Below, piece by piece: positions 8,979-16,059 of a stretch of DNA of 27,583 bases. The stretch's first letter is position 1. Each line of letters begins with the position of its first letter. The notes under the pieces were generated by a model. It was not told where the DNA came from and ran no database searches. It was given only the letters and a program-made list of their open reading frames with translations. Source of the stretch: Cyanobacteria bacterium UBA11153 (GTDB taxonomy: Bacteria > Cyanobacteriota > Cyanobacteriia > Cyanobacteriales > Coleofasciculaceae); contig DOIX01000331.1 in assembly GCA_003511885.1 (NCBI GenBank), positions 4,712 to 32,294 on the forward strand, written 5' to 3'. A program made the translations under genes and the position numbers.

Positions 8979-9065
8979 ATGACGATGTTCAAGAAAGTGA
9001 CATTTTTCGTAACGTTAGCAGGATTGGGATTTTTGTTAGGAGCAATTTCAGGAGCATTAGCGTAG
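8979..9065 (+). CDS. 28-residue hydrophobic peptide in the copper operon
   Basis: A short ORF between the copper ATPase and the cupredoxin. It starts MTMFKKVTFF, continues with a 15-18 residue hydrophobic stretch rich in Gly and Leu, and ends with GALA and a stop. AAAGGA lies 2-8 bases before the first ATG; the second ATG at 8985 has better spacing and would give 26 residues. It looks like a single-span membrane peptide, or a signal peptide whose mature part is lost: ALA followed by stop would be a cleavage site with nothing after it. Position in a tight operon with a ribosome binding site favours translation. It could be a small regulatory subunit of the pump or a remnant; no recognised family. 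Confidence 0.55.
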   Translation: MTMFKKVTFFVTLAGLGFLLGAISGALA

Positions 9066-9102
9066 CTTACGAAATCGTTGCATTTACATAGGAGGTTTTC
9101 CA

Positions 9103-9693
9103 ATGATCAATAAAACAGCAATCATCGGTAGTATCGTTAGTTTAGGACTTGGGTTAGGAATTGCTTCAGGAATTGCGGTTGCTCAAACACCTCACAAAAT
9201 GAATGAGATGCAATCTCCTGACACAGAGCAAACTGTACAGTTTCGCCGCATTGAACAACCTCTAGGGAATAAAGTTTTCGTTACACTGGGTGGATTGGGA
9301 CTAATTGGTTTAGAAATCTGGTGGTTCCTACTCAGCAAACCCAAGTCTCGCCAAGCAACGACACAGGGAGGAATTCAAGAAGTAACTGTGACAGTAGATG
9401 GCGGTTATGAACCCAGCCAAATCGTAGTACAAGCAGGGCAACCTGTACGACTAAATTTCGATCGCAAAGATACCAGCAGTTGTCTTGAAGAAGTGCGATT
9501 TCCCGACTTCCACATTGCCAAAGAACTTCCCCTCAATCAAACAACTGCGATCGAGTTTACACCTGATAAAGCTGGTATATATGAATTTACTTGCGGCATG
9601 AATATGTTCCGAGGTATGGTGGAAGTACAATCTGGAGGGCAAGCAACTAAAACAATTCAGATCCCATCCCATCAAGGAGTTAAGTCATGTTAG
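9103..9693 (+). CDS. membrane-anchored cupredoxin-domain protein
   Basis: A 196-residue exported protein. It has an N-terminal signal-like segment ending around AVAQ (residue about 29), a transmembrane helix at about residues 64-85 (VFVTLGGLGLIGLEIWWFLL), and a cupredoxin fold at about 95-185. Candidate copper ligands are Cys127 (SSCLEEV), His137 (FHIAKEL), Cys164 (FTCGMNMF) and Met166/Met168. This CxxEE...FTCGMNMxxG pattern is typical of EfeO/CopA-associated cupredoxin_1 domains, which have more Cys and Met than plastocyanin. It likely binds copper on the periplasmic or lumenal side of the membrane served by the upstream pump. A strong GGAGGT (9091-9096) precedes the ATG. Its 3' end overlaps the MerR gene by 7 bp. 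Confidence 0.85.
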   Translation: MINKTAIIGSIVSLGLGLGIASGIAVAQTPHKMNEMQSPDTEQTVQFRRIEQPLGNKVFVTLGGLGLIGLEIWWFLLSKPKSRQATTQGGIQEVTVTVDGGYEPSQIVVQAGQPVRLNFDRKDTSSCLEEVRFPDFHIAKELPLNQTTAIEFTPDKAGIYEFTCGMNMFRGMVEVQSGGQATKTIQIPSHQGVKSC

Positions 9694-10100
9694 CTCAAGA
9701 GCAACCAAAACTCATCGGTGCAATTGCAAAAGAAAGCGGTATCCCCATCAAAACCATTCGCTACTATGACGAATTAGGTTTGCTCAAGACGTTTGGCAGA
9801 ACAGAAGGTGGCTATCGCCTGTTCAACTCCGATGTATTTACTCGCTTAAACTTTATCAAACGCGCACAAAGCCTAGGGCTGAGTCTGTCAGAGATTAAAG
9901 AGTTTCTAGATGTGCATGACCGAGGAGACTTACCGTGCGATCGCATCAAAGTGAAACTAGAAGATAAGCTAACCGCGATCGAGCAGCAAATTCAACAACT
10001 GGAAATTCTCAAACAGGAGCTCAAGGGAATCCTGTCAGGTTGGTCAGCCATTCCTGAACATACTCAAGCAACAATTTGTCCGATTATCGAACGGGATTAG
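9687..10100 (+). CDS. MerR-family heavy-metal-responsive regulator
   Basis: A 137-residue DNA-binding regulator. It has the MerR winged helix-turn-helix (IGAIAKESGIPIKTIRYYDE, residues about 10-29; GGYRLF at about 41-46) and a long coiled-coil dimerisation helix (about 84-117). The two cysteines are Cys84 (DLPCDRI) and Cys131 (TICPII). Their placement resembles ZntR/MerR-type sensors more than CueR, which has two C-terminal cysteines, so Cys84 of one subunit and Cys131 of the other may form the metal site. It overlaps the cupredoxin gene by 7 bp, has AAGGAG upstream, and closes the operon whose promoter at 6302 has the MerR architecture, so it probably autoregulates. The inducing metal is most likely Cu(I), judged from neighbours. 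Confidence 0.9.
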   Translation: MLAQEQPKLIGAIAKESGIPIKTIRYYDELGLLKTFGRTEGGYRLFNSDVFTRLNFIKRAQSLGLSLSEIKEFLDVHDRGDLPCDRIKVKLEDKLTAIEQQIQQLEILKQELKGILSGWSAIPEHTQATICPIIERD

Positions 10101-10500
10101 AGCAATATTTATATCTCTGGTCACTATTAAATCAAATTCCCTAACATCCCCGGTCTAAAGACGCAGAGCTTTCAGGGACTCGCTTTATCAAAGGCATGAC
10201 CTCAAACTGTCGCTGTTGGTTATTTATCTGTCCAATCCTTCTCTCCTATTGACTAAGCTGCGGCGCATCTAAATTGGATAGTAAATTTATCGAAAGGGGT
10301 GTGGGTTTTTTGGTGTGGGGATATACAAATTAAATGCGTAGCAGCTTATCAGCTATTGCCATTTTTTCATGTTTTCCCCAAGTCCCCATGAACTCCCCCG
10401 CCCCTGCTACTCCCATGGACGAGGTTTCAACCCTACCTTAAATATTGGACTTGGAAGACACGCCCTAGGCTCTAAATTTTTACTTCTTGTAAACTACATC
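10101..10500. other. gap after merR with a degenerate inverted repeat
   Basis: No gene. A 95-bp inverted-repeat unit lies at 10254-10348: taagctgcggcgcatcta on the left and taaatgcgtagcagctta on the right, with 15 of 18 positions complementary. It resembles dispersed AAGCTGC-type repeats of filamentous cyanobacteria. The rest shows no structure I can name. Confidence 0.55.
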
Positions 10501-10713
10501 ACCGCCCTTATGTCAGTTTTTGAGTTATGATATGACGATATCTGCAAGTTCAGTGCCGCCCGAGGTTAGATTTTGGGATGGACAACTAGATTTGTTCCTC
10601 CCCCTGAAAGCTTTGCCAATGGTTTGTCAGACAGAGGTTTGAGCAGGTTTCTCCCTCGTTACTCTCGTCCGATCCTCTGAACTGTAGTTTTTCGTTGAGC
10701 ATTATCGATCCAC
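10501..10713 (+). promoter_or_regulatory. probable long leader of the rbp gene
   Basis: About 210 bp without ORF precede the RRM gene. Cyanobacterial rbp genes are known to have long 5' untranslated regions with conserved boxes that control cold-induced expression. The pyrimidine-rich block around 10650 and the ttttcgttgagca segment (10688-10700) just before the gene are candidates for such boxes. I infer this from the family and position and cannot show it here. Confidence 0.35.
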
Positions 10714-11010
10714 ATGACCATTTATATCGGAAACCTGTCCTACCACGCAACCGAAGAAGATTTGAGAACAGTATTCGCTGATTACGGCACTGTCAAGCGA
10801 GTTGTGTTACCTACAGATCGTGAAACAGGGCGGTTGCGGGGCTTTGCCTTTGTCGAGATGACCGCAGATGACCAAGAAGCCTCAGCCATATCACAACTTG
10901 ATGGCGCTGAATGGATGGGTCGTCAGCTCAGAGTCAACAAAGCCAGACCAAAAGAAGAAAATCGCGGAGGTTCGCGGCGCGGTAACAATAGAAATAATGG
11001 CTGGGAATAG
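10714..11010 (+). CDS. rbp: RNA-binding protein with one RRM domain (Rbp type)
   Basis: A 98-residue cytoplasmic RNA-binding protein. The RRM covers residues 1-80 with RNP2 IYIGNL (3-8) and RNP1 RGFAFVEM (about 43-50). A short basic, Gly/Asn/Arg-rich tail (GGSRRGNNRNNG) follows. Cyanobacterial Rbps of this form are often cold-induced, and some take part in mRNA localisation or stability. The tail is short compared with strongly cold-induced members, which carry longer Gly-rich ends. The start ATG gives the canonical MTIYIGNLSY N-terminus. The last codons and the stop are made from the first heptamer of a tandem repeat. It converges on the phosphofructokinase gene. Confidence 0.95.
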   Translation: MTIYIGNLSYHATEEDLRTVFADYGTVKRVVLPTDRETGRLRGFAFVEMTADDQEASAISQLDGAEWMGRQLRVNKARPKEENRGGSRRGNNRNNGWE

Positions 11011-11038
11011 AGAATAGGGAATAGAGAATAGGGAATAG
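11004..11038. repeat. five-unit heptamer array overlapping the rbp stop codon
   Basis: ggaatag and agaatag alternate for five units. The first unit supplies the last bases of the Trp codon, the Glu codon and the TAG stop of rbp, so the array has grown from or into the gene end. Confidence 0.85.
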
Positions 11039-11074
11039 GGAGAGGGAGAGAGTTTTTTTTCTCCCTTGTCTCCC
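11038..11074. terminator. hairpin between convergent rbp and pfkA
   Basis: GGGAGAGGGAG (11038-11048) pairs with CTCCC and TCTCCC (11061-11074) apart from a three-base bulge. The loop contains eight T. It lies 28 bp past rbp and 32 bp from the end of pfkA, so it could end transcription from both sides, though the T-run sits in the loop rather than after the stem. Confidence 0.45.
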
Positions 11075-11106
11075 CTACTCCCCCTTATCCCCCCACTCTC
11101 CTGAAA

Positions 11107-12189
11107 TTAATCTCCAAAACAAATACCCAAACCTCTAGCAGTTTTAACTAGAGTACTGTTAGGATCGACAACCTGATATTTGCTAATTACATCAGCAATA
11201 GGAACAGTTACCACCTGACGATTTTGCCACGTCACCATTTGATCGTAGTGTCCATTAGCGATCAGATCTACAGCAGCCACTCCAAAGACAGATGCAGTTA
11301 ATCGATCCAATGGTGAAGGAAGTCCGCCGCGCTGAGTATGGCCTAAAACCGTAACTCGCGTTTCTGCACCAGTCTCAGTAGAAATCCGTTCCGCGAGATA
11401 ATGACCGATACCACCATAGCGCCGTTCGCCCAAACCGACATTACTTTCAACCACCTCGCCAGTTTCCTTCCGCACCGCCTCTGATACGATCGCAAGACAA
11501 TAATTGTTACCCTCTTCCTGAAGTTCTCGAATTTTGGCACAGATCTTGGTCAGAGAATAGGGAATTTCCGGGATTAAAATAATATCAGCACCACCAGCAA
11601 TCCCAGCACTAATGGCAATATGACCAGCATCGCGCCCCATAACTTCCAGAATCATAACGCGATCGTGGCTAGCCGCCGTAAAGTGTAAACGATCTAAACC
11701 TTCCGTAGCAATATTCACAGCAGTATCAAAACCAATCGAACGTTCGGTCACTGCCACATCATTATCAATCGTCTTCGGAATCCCGACAAAGTGGATACCT
11801 CCTTGATTAGCCAACTTTCTGAGAATTGCTAAACTCCCATCACCGCCAATTCCAATCAGTGCATCAAGTCCAAGCAGACGATACCCTTCAATAATTTCCG
11901 AAGAGCGATCGCAAACAGTCCCATCCGGCATCGGAAAAGCAAAAGGATTACCTTTGTTAGTAGTTCCCAACATAGTACCTGCCAAAGTTAAAGTAGGATC
12001 CACCTGCTTCCTATCGAGAGTAATCGCTTGCGGTGGACGACTCATTAAACCCTGAGTCGAACGCAAAATTCCGACTACCTCCCAACCGTAAGTTCCCACC
12101 GCTCGGTGAACCACTGCCCGAATCGCTGCATTTAACCCAGCGCAGTCTCCTCCACTAGTGAGAATGCCAATCCGTTTCTGTTCTCCCAT
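11107..12189 (-). CDS. pfkA: 6-phosphofructokinase
   Basis: A 360-residue glycolytic enzyme that phosphorylates fructose 6-phosphate. It has the phosphate-binding N-terminus GILTSGGDCAGLNAAIR (residues 8-24), GGDGS around residues 115-119, the catalytic loop PKTIDND (138-144), and GHTQRGG. Gly at the position after GGD indicates ATP as donor (PPi enzymes carry Asp there), while Lys in PKTIDND is the residue usual in PPi-type and group III enzymes, so this is the mixed Gly/Lys type. Length suits cyanobacterial PFK (about 360-385). The frame opens 11 codons earlier at 12222, but ATG 12189 has GAAGGA at proper spacing and starts the conserved MGEQKRIGIL. It is transcribed away from fbp-zwf-opcA. 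Confidence 0.95.
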   Translation of the reverse strand: MGEQKRIGILTSGGDCAGLNAAIRAVVHRAVGTYGWEVVGILRSTQGLMSRPPQAITLDRKQVDPTLTLAGTMLGTTNKGNPFAFPMPDGTVCDRSSEIIEGYRLLGLDALIGIGGDGSLAILRKLANQGGIHFVGIPKTIDNDVAVTERSIGFDTAVNIATEGLDRLHFTAASHDRVMILEVMGRDAGHIAISAGIAGGADIILIPEIPYSLTKICAKIRELQEEGNNYCLAIVSEAVRKETGEVVESNVGLGERRYGGIGHYLAERISTETGAETRVTVLGHTQRGGLPSPLDRLTASVFGVAAVDLIANGHYDQMVTWQNRQVVTVPIADVISKYQVVDPNSTLVKTARGLGICFGD

Positions 12190-12277
12190 AATTTTTCCTT
12201 CACCATACCTTACTATGTTCAACCTCGATTTGACCGCAGCTCTTGTCCTTTAGGCAAGAAATTCAGTATTAAGATTT

Positions 12278-12375
12278 ATAGCAACCACCAGGGCAGCTCT
12301 GACATTCTCAATTCCTCAAACCCTTAATTTGACAGCATTCTTCCCCAGTCCTTAGCAAGAGAGTCCCTTGCTATC
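12278..12375 (-). repeat. dispersed ~100-bp repeat, copy B
   Basis: The reverse complement matches 6038-6141, including a 25-bp identical block (12301-12325 here) and the tggYggttgctata end. It lies about 90 bp upstream of the pfkA start. The two copies, in opposite orientation about 6 kb apart, could mediate inversion of the segment between them. Confidence 0.75.
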
Positions 12376-12423
12376 ACTCTCAGAAATTACCTAAAGCTAT
12401 TCGCGCTCGCACAATTAGGATAA

Positions 12424-12461
12424 TGGTGCGAGCGCTCTCGCTTCCGAGAGCGCTCGCACCA
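12424..12461. other. perfect 17-bp-stem, 4-base-loop hairpin
   Basis: GGTGCGAGCGCTCTCG (12425-12440), loop CTTC, then the exact complement (12445-12460); an outer T-A pair makes the stem 17 bp. A further CGCTCGCAC at 12404-12412 can compete for GTGCGAGCG in the stem. No T-run follows, so it is more likely a repeat or protein-binding cruciform than a terminator. Confidence 0.85.
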
Positions 12462-12491
12462 ATTACCGCTAGCATTTCCCAGCGAGCTAAC
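12459..12491. repeat. 33-bp direct repeat, copy 1
   Basis: This begins at the 3' edge of the hairpin and recurs at 12996-13028 with two mismatches (shared core cgctagcatttcccag). The ggtgcga and cgcgctt stretches before the second copy resemble a decayed version of the hairpin, so the whole hairpin unit seems duplicated. Confidence 0.8.
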
Positions 12492-12554
12492 TCCGATTAT
12501 CTCTATAGGAGAGATTTTTTCGGATCCCTCCATTTAAAAATACCTTCACAACCC

Positions 12555-12719
12555 TTTTTTAGGGCAGCACAGATTTCCACTGTGGTATTCTAACCTTCAT
12601 TTAAGTCAACTGTCAAGTCCTCTAACATCAAAAATAAATTAATTTCAGCGACAGCCCCTTGACTTATTGACTTTTTTTTGTTACATTTAGAAAATGGAAA
12701 TCCGTGCCGCCCTAAAAAA
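12555..12719. repeat. 165-bp inverted-repeat element
   Basis: Terminal inverted repeats of 25 bp (12555-12579 and 12695-12719) differ at two positions. On the minus-strand RNA both mismatches become G-U pairs, so that transcript could fold without interruption. Ends are TTTTTTAGGGC. No ORF inside and no clear target duplication. It fits a non-autonomous MITE. Confidence 0.75.
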
Positions 12720-12814
12720 AAGAGAAAAATTCCCCAAATTAATCGAGAGCAACATAAAATCAAGCGCTTTTAGTTAATTGCTGTCAAGGTTTCCGAGTTA
12801 TAGAGCAATCCCTA

Positions 12815-12849
12815 ACTATCCACTATCAACTATCCACTATCAACTAATA
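12815..12849. repeat. five-unit actatcc/actatca heptamer array
   Basis: The units actatcc, actatca, actatcc, actatca and actaata follow each other without gaps. It is an STRR upstream of fbp. Confidence 0.8.
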
Positions 12850-12995
12850 ATTACCCTCATAGTGAGAAATGGGGAGGTTTGTCTATTTTTACCGTTACAG
12901 TTTATTAGCCCAATAGGCATTCAGCAACTTAAACAAGAAATGAATCGAGATTAGCGAAAGCTGTTGGTGCGATCGCGCTTCATCGAGCTTCTTCC

Positions 12996-13028
12996 CCAAT
13001 TATCGCTAGCATTTCCCAGGGAGCTAAC
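12996..13028. repeat. 33-bp direct repeat, copy 2
   Basis: Second copy of 12459-12491, with two mismatches. It lies 172 bp upstream of the fbp start and probably inside its promoter region. Confidence 0.8.
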
Positions 13029-13199
13029 GACGTAAAAATCTGTCCAAAGTCAAAATTCGTGTAAAGTCAAGAGCCAAATTGCCAATGCCTTCCTAAGATA
13101 GAAAGTGAACAGCAAGGGCGCATCTGGTTACCTGGAGAGCTGCCTTTCACTAGGGGCGACTGAAGAACCAATGTGCAACTGGATACGGAGGAGACAATT

Positions 13200-14252
13200 A
13201 TGACAGAAGTCGAGCGGTCTTTAGTTGAAGAACATTCCCTGGATCGAGATTGCACCACCCTTTCCCGTCATGTTCTCCAACAGCTTCACAGTTTCAACGC
13301 CGAGGCACAGGATCTCAGTGCCCTGATGAATCGGATTGCCTTAGCCGCTAAAATAATTTCTCGACGATTGAGTCGCGCTGGCTTAATGGAAGGCGCATTA
13401 GGGTTCACTGGGAACATAAATGTCCAAGGGGAATCGGTTAAAAAGATGGATATCTATGCCAATGATGTCTTTATCTCAGTGTTTAAGCAAAGTGGACTCG
13501 TGTGTCGCTTGGCATCGGAGGAAATGGATCAGCCCTACTATATTCCCGAAAACTGCCCCATTGGACGTTATACCTTAATCTACGATCCAATTGATGGTTC
13601 CTCGAATATAGACATTAACTTGAATATTGGTTCAATTTTTTCTATTCGCAAGCAAGAAGGAGATGATATTGACGGTGATGCTCGCGATTTATTACAAAAT
13701 GGACGGAAACAAATTGCGGCAGGTTATATTCTCTATGGACCGAGTACCATGCTAGTCTACTCGATCGGGACAGGGGTTCATTCATTTACTCTCGATCCAA
13801 GTTTGGGCGAGTTTATCCTATCGAATGAAAACATTCAAGTGCCACAACACGGACCGATTTATAGTGTAAATGAAGGAAACTTCTGGCAGTGGGAAGATTC
13901 GATTCGAGATTACATCCGTTATGTTCATCGTCATGAAGGATATACGGCTCGATATAGTGGTGCATTAGTCGGAGATTTTCATCGAATTTTACACCAAGGT
14001 GGGGTATTTATCTATCCAGGTACGGTGAAGAAACCAGAAGGAAAATTACGTTTACTTTACGAATCTGCCCCCCTAGCTTTTTTGATGGAACAAGCCGGAG
14101 GAAGAGCCAGTAATGGCAGTCAAAATCTTCTCGATGTTGTGCCAGATAAACTTCACGCACGGACACCTTTGATTATTGGAAGTCAAGAAGATGTTGCTCT
14201 CGTCGAATCATTTATTCAAGATCGGGAAAGAGAAATGGTCAAGAGGAATTAA
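13200..14252 (+). CDS. fbp: fructose-1,6-bisphosphatase, class I
   Basis: A 350-residue cytoplasmic enzyme that removes the 1-phosphate of fructose 1,6-bisphosphate in the Calvin cycle and gluconeogenesis. Class I motifs are the metal-binding DPIDGSS (residues 129-135), [18 protein letters not shown], and [17 protein letters not shown] near the C-terminus, where substrate and metal bind. Cyanobacteria also have a bifunctional class II FBP/SBPase that carries the Calvin-cycle load, so this class I enzyme may serve gluconeogenesis or glycogen formation more. An open frame extends to a GTG at 13173, but ATG 13200 has GGAGGAG six bases upstream and is the clear start. It is the first gene of fbp-zwf-opcA, a cyanobacterial grouping that often also holds tal, absent here. 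Confidence 0.95.
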   Translation: MTEVERSLVEEHSLDRDCTTLSRHVLQQLHSFNAEAQDLSALMNRIALAAKIISRRLSRAGLMEGALGFTGNINVQGESVKKMDIYANDVFISVFKQSGLVCRLASEEMDQPYYIPENCPIGRYTLIYDPIDGSSNIDINLNIGSIFSIRKQEGDDIDGDARDLLQNGRKQIAAGYILYGPSTMLVYSIGTGVHSFTLDPSLGEFILSNENIQVPQHGPIYSVNEGNFWQWEDSIRDYIRYVHRHEGYTARYSGALVGDFHRILHQGGVFIYPGTVKKPEGKLRLLYESAPLAFLMEQAGGRASNGSQNLLDVVPDKLHARTPLIIGSQEDVALVESFIQDREREMVKRN

Positions 14253-14259
14253 TCTGAAA

Positions 14260-14403
14260 GTTAATGGTTAATAGTCAATCGTTAATGGTCAATGGCATAG
14301 CCAAAAACTTCCACAAGTATCAACTATCAATTGTCAACTGTCAATTATCAATTGTCAACTGTCAATTATCAATTGTCAATTAGCAATTAGCAATTAGCAA
14401 ACT
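14260..14403. repeat. heptamer arrays running into the zwf start codon
   Basis: Two arrays. At 14260-14294 there are five units of the gttaatg/gtcaatc type. At 14320-14403 twelve consecutive 7-bp units (tcaattg, tcaactg, tcaatta, gcaatta variants) end exactly at the base before ATG 14404. The array replaces any Shine-Dalgarno sequence. Higher-order order is visible: the triplet tcaattg-tcaactg-tcaatta occurs twice in a row. Confidence 0.92.
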
Positions 14404-15933
14404 ATGTTAACTCTCCTGGAAAATCCCCTGCGGGTTGGATTACAACAAGAAAGAATGGCAGATCCCCTAATTATGGTAATTTTTGGGGCATCTGGAGACT
14501 TAACTCAACGGAAACTCGTTCCAGCAATTTATCAACTGAAAAGAGAAAGACGTTTACCTCCGGAAATAACTATTGTCGGGGTAGCGCGTCGAGATTGGAG
14601 TCACGACTTCTTCCGGGAAAATATGCGGGAAGGGATCGAACAATTTTCTGACGGAATTCAATCAGAAGAGATGTGGCAAGACTTTGCCCAAGGACTTTTC
14701 TACTGTTCCGGCGACATGGATAACCAAGAAAGCTATCAGAAATTGAAAGCTTTTCTAGCAGAATTAGATGGGAGACGAGGAACCAGAGGCAATCGAGTAT
14801 TTTATTTAGCTGTAGCTCCCAAATTTTTCCCAGAAGCAATTCAACAATTGGGCACAGCAGGAATGCTGACAGATCCGATTAAACATCGCCTAGTAATTGA
14901 AAAACCCTTTGGGCGAGATTTAAGTTCCGCACAACGATTAAATCGGGTAGTCCAACAAGTTTGTAAAGAAGAACAGGTTTATCGGATTGACCATTATTTA
15001 GGAAAAGAAACCGTTCAGAATCTATTAGTATTCCGCTTTGCCAACGCCATCTTTGAACCCCTGTGGAATCGCCAATTTGTTGACCACGTACAAATTACCG
15101 TCGCCGAAACTGTCGGTGTAGAAGATAGGGCAGGTTATTATGAAAGTTCTGGGGCACTGCGAGATATGCTGCAAAACCATTTAATGCAGTTATTTTGTCT
15201 CACAGCCATGGAAGCCCCAAACTCTCTAGATGCCGATAGTATCCGGACAGAAAAGGTAAAAGTTGTCCAAGCAACTCGCCTCGCAGATATTAATAATTTA
15301 GCCAATTCAGCGATTCGCGGGCAGTATGCTAAAGGTTGGATGAAAGGAAAACCAGTACCAGGATACCGAGAAGAACATGGAGTTAATCCTAACTCGACAA
15401 CGCCAACTTATGTGGCAATGAAATTACTGATTGATAACTGGCGCTGGCAGGGTGTTCCTTTCTACTTGAGGACAGGAAAAAGGTTACCGAAAAAAGTAAG
15501 TGAAATCGCGATTCAATTCCGCGATGTTCCTTTAATGATTTTTCAATCTGCGGCACAACAAACAAATCCCAATGTGTTAACGCTACGGATTCAACCAAAT
15601 GAAGGAATTTCTCTGCGATTTGAGGCAAAAATGCCGGGGCCAGATTTACGCACCCGTACTGTAGATATGGATTTCGGCTACGGTTCATCTTTTGGGATGG
15701 CAACTGCTGACGCTTATAATCGCCTCTTACTTGACTGCATGTTAGGAGATCAAACTCTATTCACTCGTGCGGATGAAGTAGAAGAAGCTTGGCGCGTAGT
15801 AACGCCTGCTTTAGCTGTTTGGGAAGCACCAACGGATCCTAGTTTAATTCCTCAGTATGAGGCAGGAACATGGGAACCCAAAGAAGCTGAATATTTGATT
15901 AATCGAGATGGCAGGCGTTGGCGAAGATTGTAA
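14404..15933 (+). CDS. zwf: glucose-6-phosphate 1-dehydrogenase
   Basis: A 509-residue enzyme of the oxidative pentose phosphate pathway, which makes NADPH at night or in the dark. The NADP-binding site is GASGDLT (residues 28-34); the active site is RIDHYLGK (194-201). Length is normal for cyanobacteria. The start at 14404 gives the N-terminus [15 protein letters not shown], which I recall as conserved among cyanobacterial Zwf proteins; the internal ATG at 14455 would cut it off. No ribosome binding site is present because a heptamer array abuts the ATG. It lies between fbp and opcA, whose product activates Zwf; light/dark control in cyanobacteria acts on the enzyme through thioredoxin and OpcA. 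Confidence 0.96.
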   Translation: MLTLLENPLRVGLQQERMADPLIMVIFGASGDLTQRKLVPAIYQLKRERRLPPEITIVGVARRDWSHDFFRENMREGIEQFSDGIQSEEMWQDFAQGLFYCSGDMDNQESYQKLKAFLAELDGRRGTRGNRVFYLAVAPKFFPEAIQQLGTAGMLTDPIKHRLVIEKPFGRDLSSAQRLNRVVQQVCKEEQVYRIDHYLGKETVQNLLVFRFANAIFEPLWNRQFVDHVQITVAETVGVEDRAGYYESSGALRDMLQNHLMQLFCLTAMEAPNSLDADSIRTEKVKVVQATRLADINNLANSAIRGQYAKGWMKGKPVPGYREEHGVNPNSTTPTYVAMKLLIDNWRWQGVPFYLRTGKRLPKKVSEIAIQFRDVPLMIFQSAAQQTNPNVLTLRIQPNEGISLRFEAKMPGPDLRTRTVDMDFGYGSSFGMATADAYNRLLLDCMLGDQTLFTRADEVEEAWRVVTPALAVWEAPTDPSLIPQYEAGTWEPKEAEYLINRDGRRWRRL

Positions 15934-15938
15934 TTGAT

Positions 15939-16045
15939 TATTGGTTATTGGTTATTGGTCATTTTTCTGCTAATGGCAAAAAGTTAATAGTTCAAATAAA
16001 ATTAGCAGTTAGCAATTAGCAATTAGCAATTACTCATTAGCAATC
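15939..16045. repeat. two heptamer arrays between zwf and opcA
   Basis: At 15939-15959 three exact tattggt units begin six bases after the zwf stop. At 16004-16045 six units of the agcaatt type end 14 bp before the opcA ATG. They bracket a 44-bp spacer of ordinary sequence. Confidence 0.85.
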
Positions 16046-16059
16046 ATCTCATCAAAATT

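Larger units (their letters stand above)
12190..13199. other. 1-kb repeat-filled gap between divergent pfkA and fbp
   Basis: No gene. It must contain the promoters of pfkA (leftward) and fbp (rightward), and is otherwise filled by repeats listed separately: dispersed repeat copy B, a 17-bp-stem hairpin, a 33-bp direct repeat, a 165-bp inverted-repeat element and a heptamer array. At 12499-12520, atctct-atagg-agagat followed by Ts looks like a weak terminator facing fbp. A GGAGGAG site (13187-13193) serves fbp. Confidence 0.65.

Noticed and set aside
12424..12461. Perfect hairpin as an intrinsic terminator
   Set aside because: No T-run follows on either strand, and it lies upstream of both flanking genes.
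13173..13199. GTG start nine codons upstream for fbp
   Set aside because: GGAGGAG is spaced for ATG 13200 and would lie inside the longer gene.
14320..14403. Heptamer array as a CRISPR array or iteron origin
   Set aside because: Units are 7 bp with no spacers, no cas genes or replication gene lie nearby, and such arrays recur at many gene ends.
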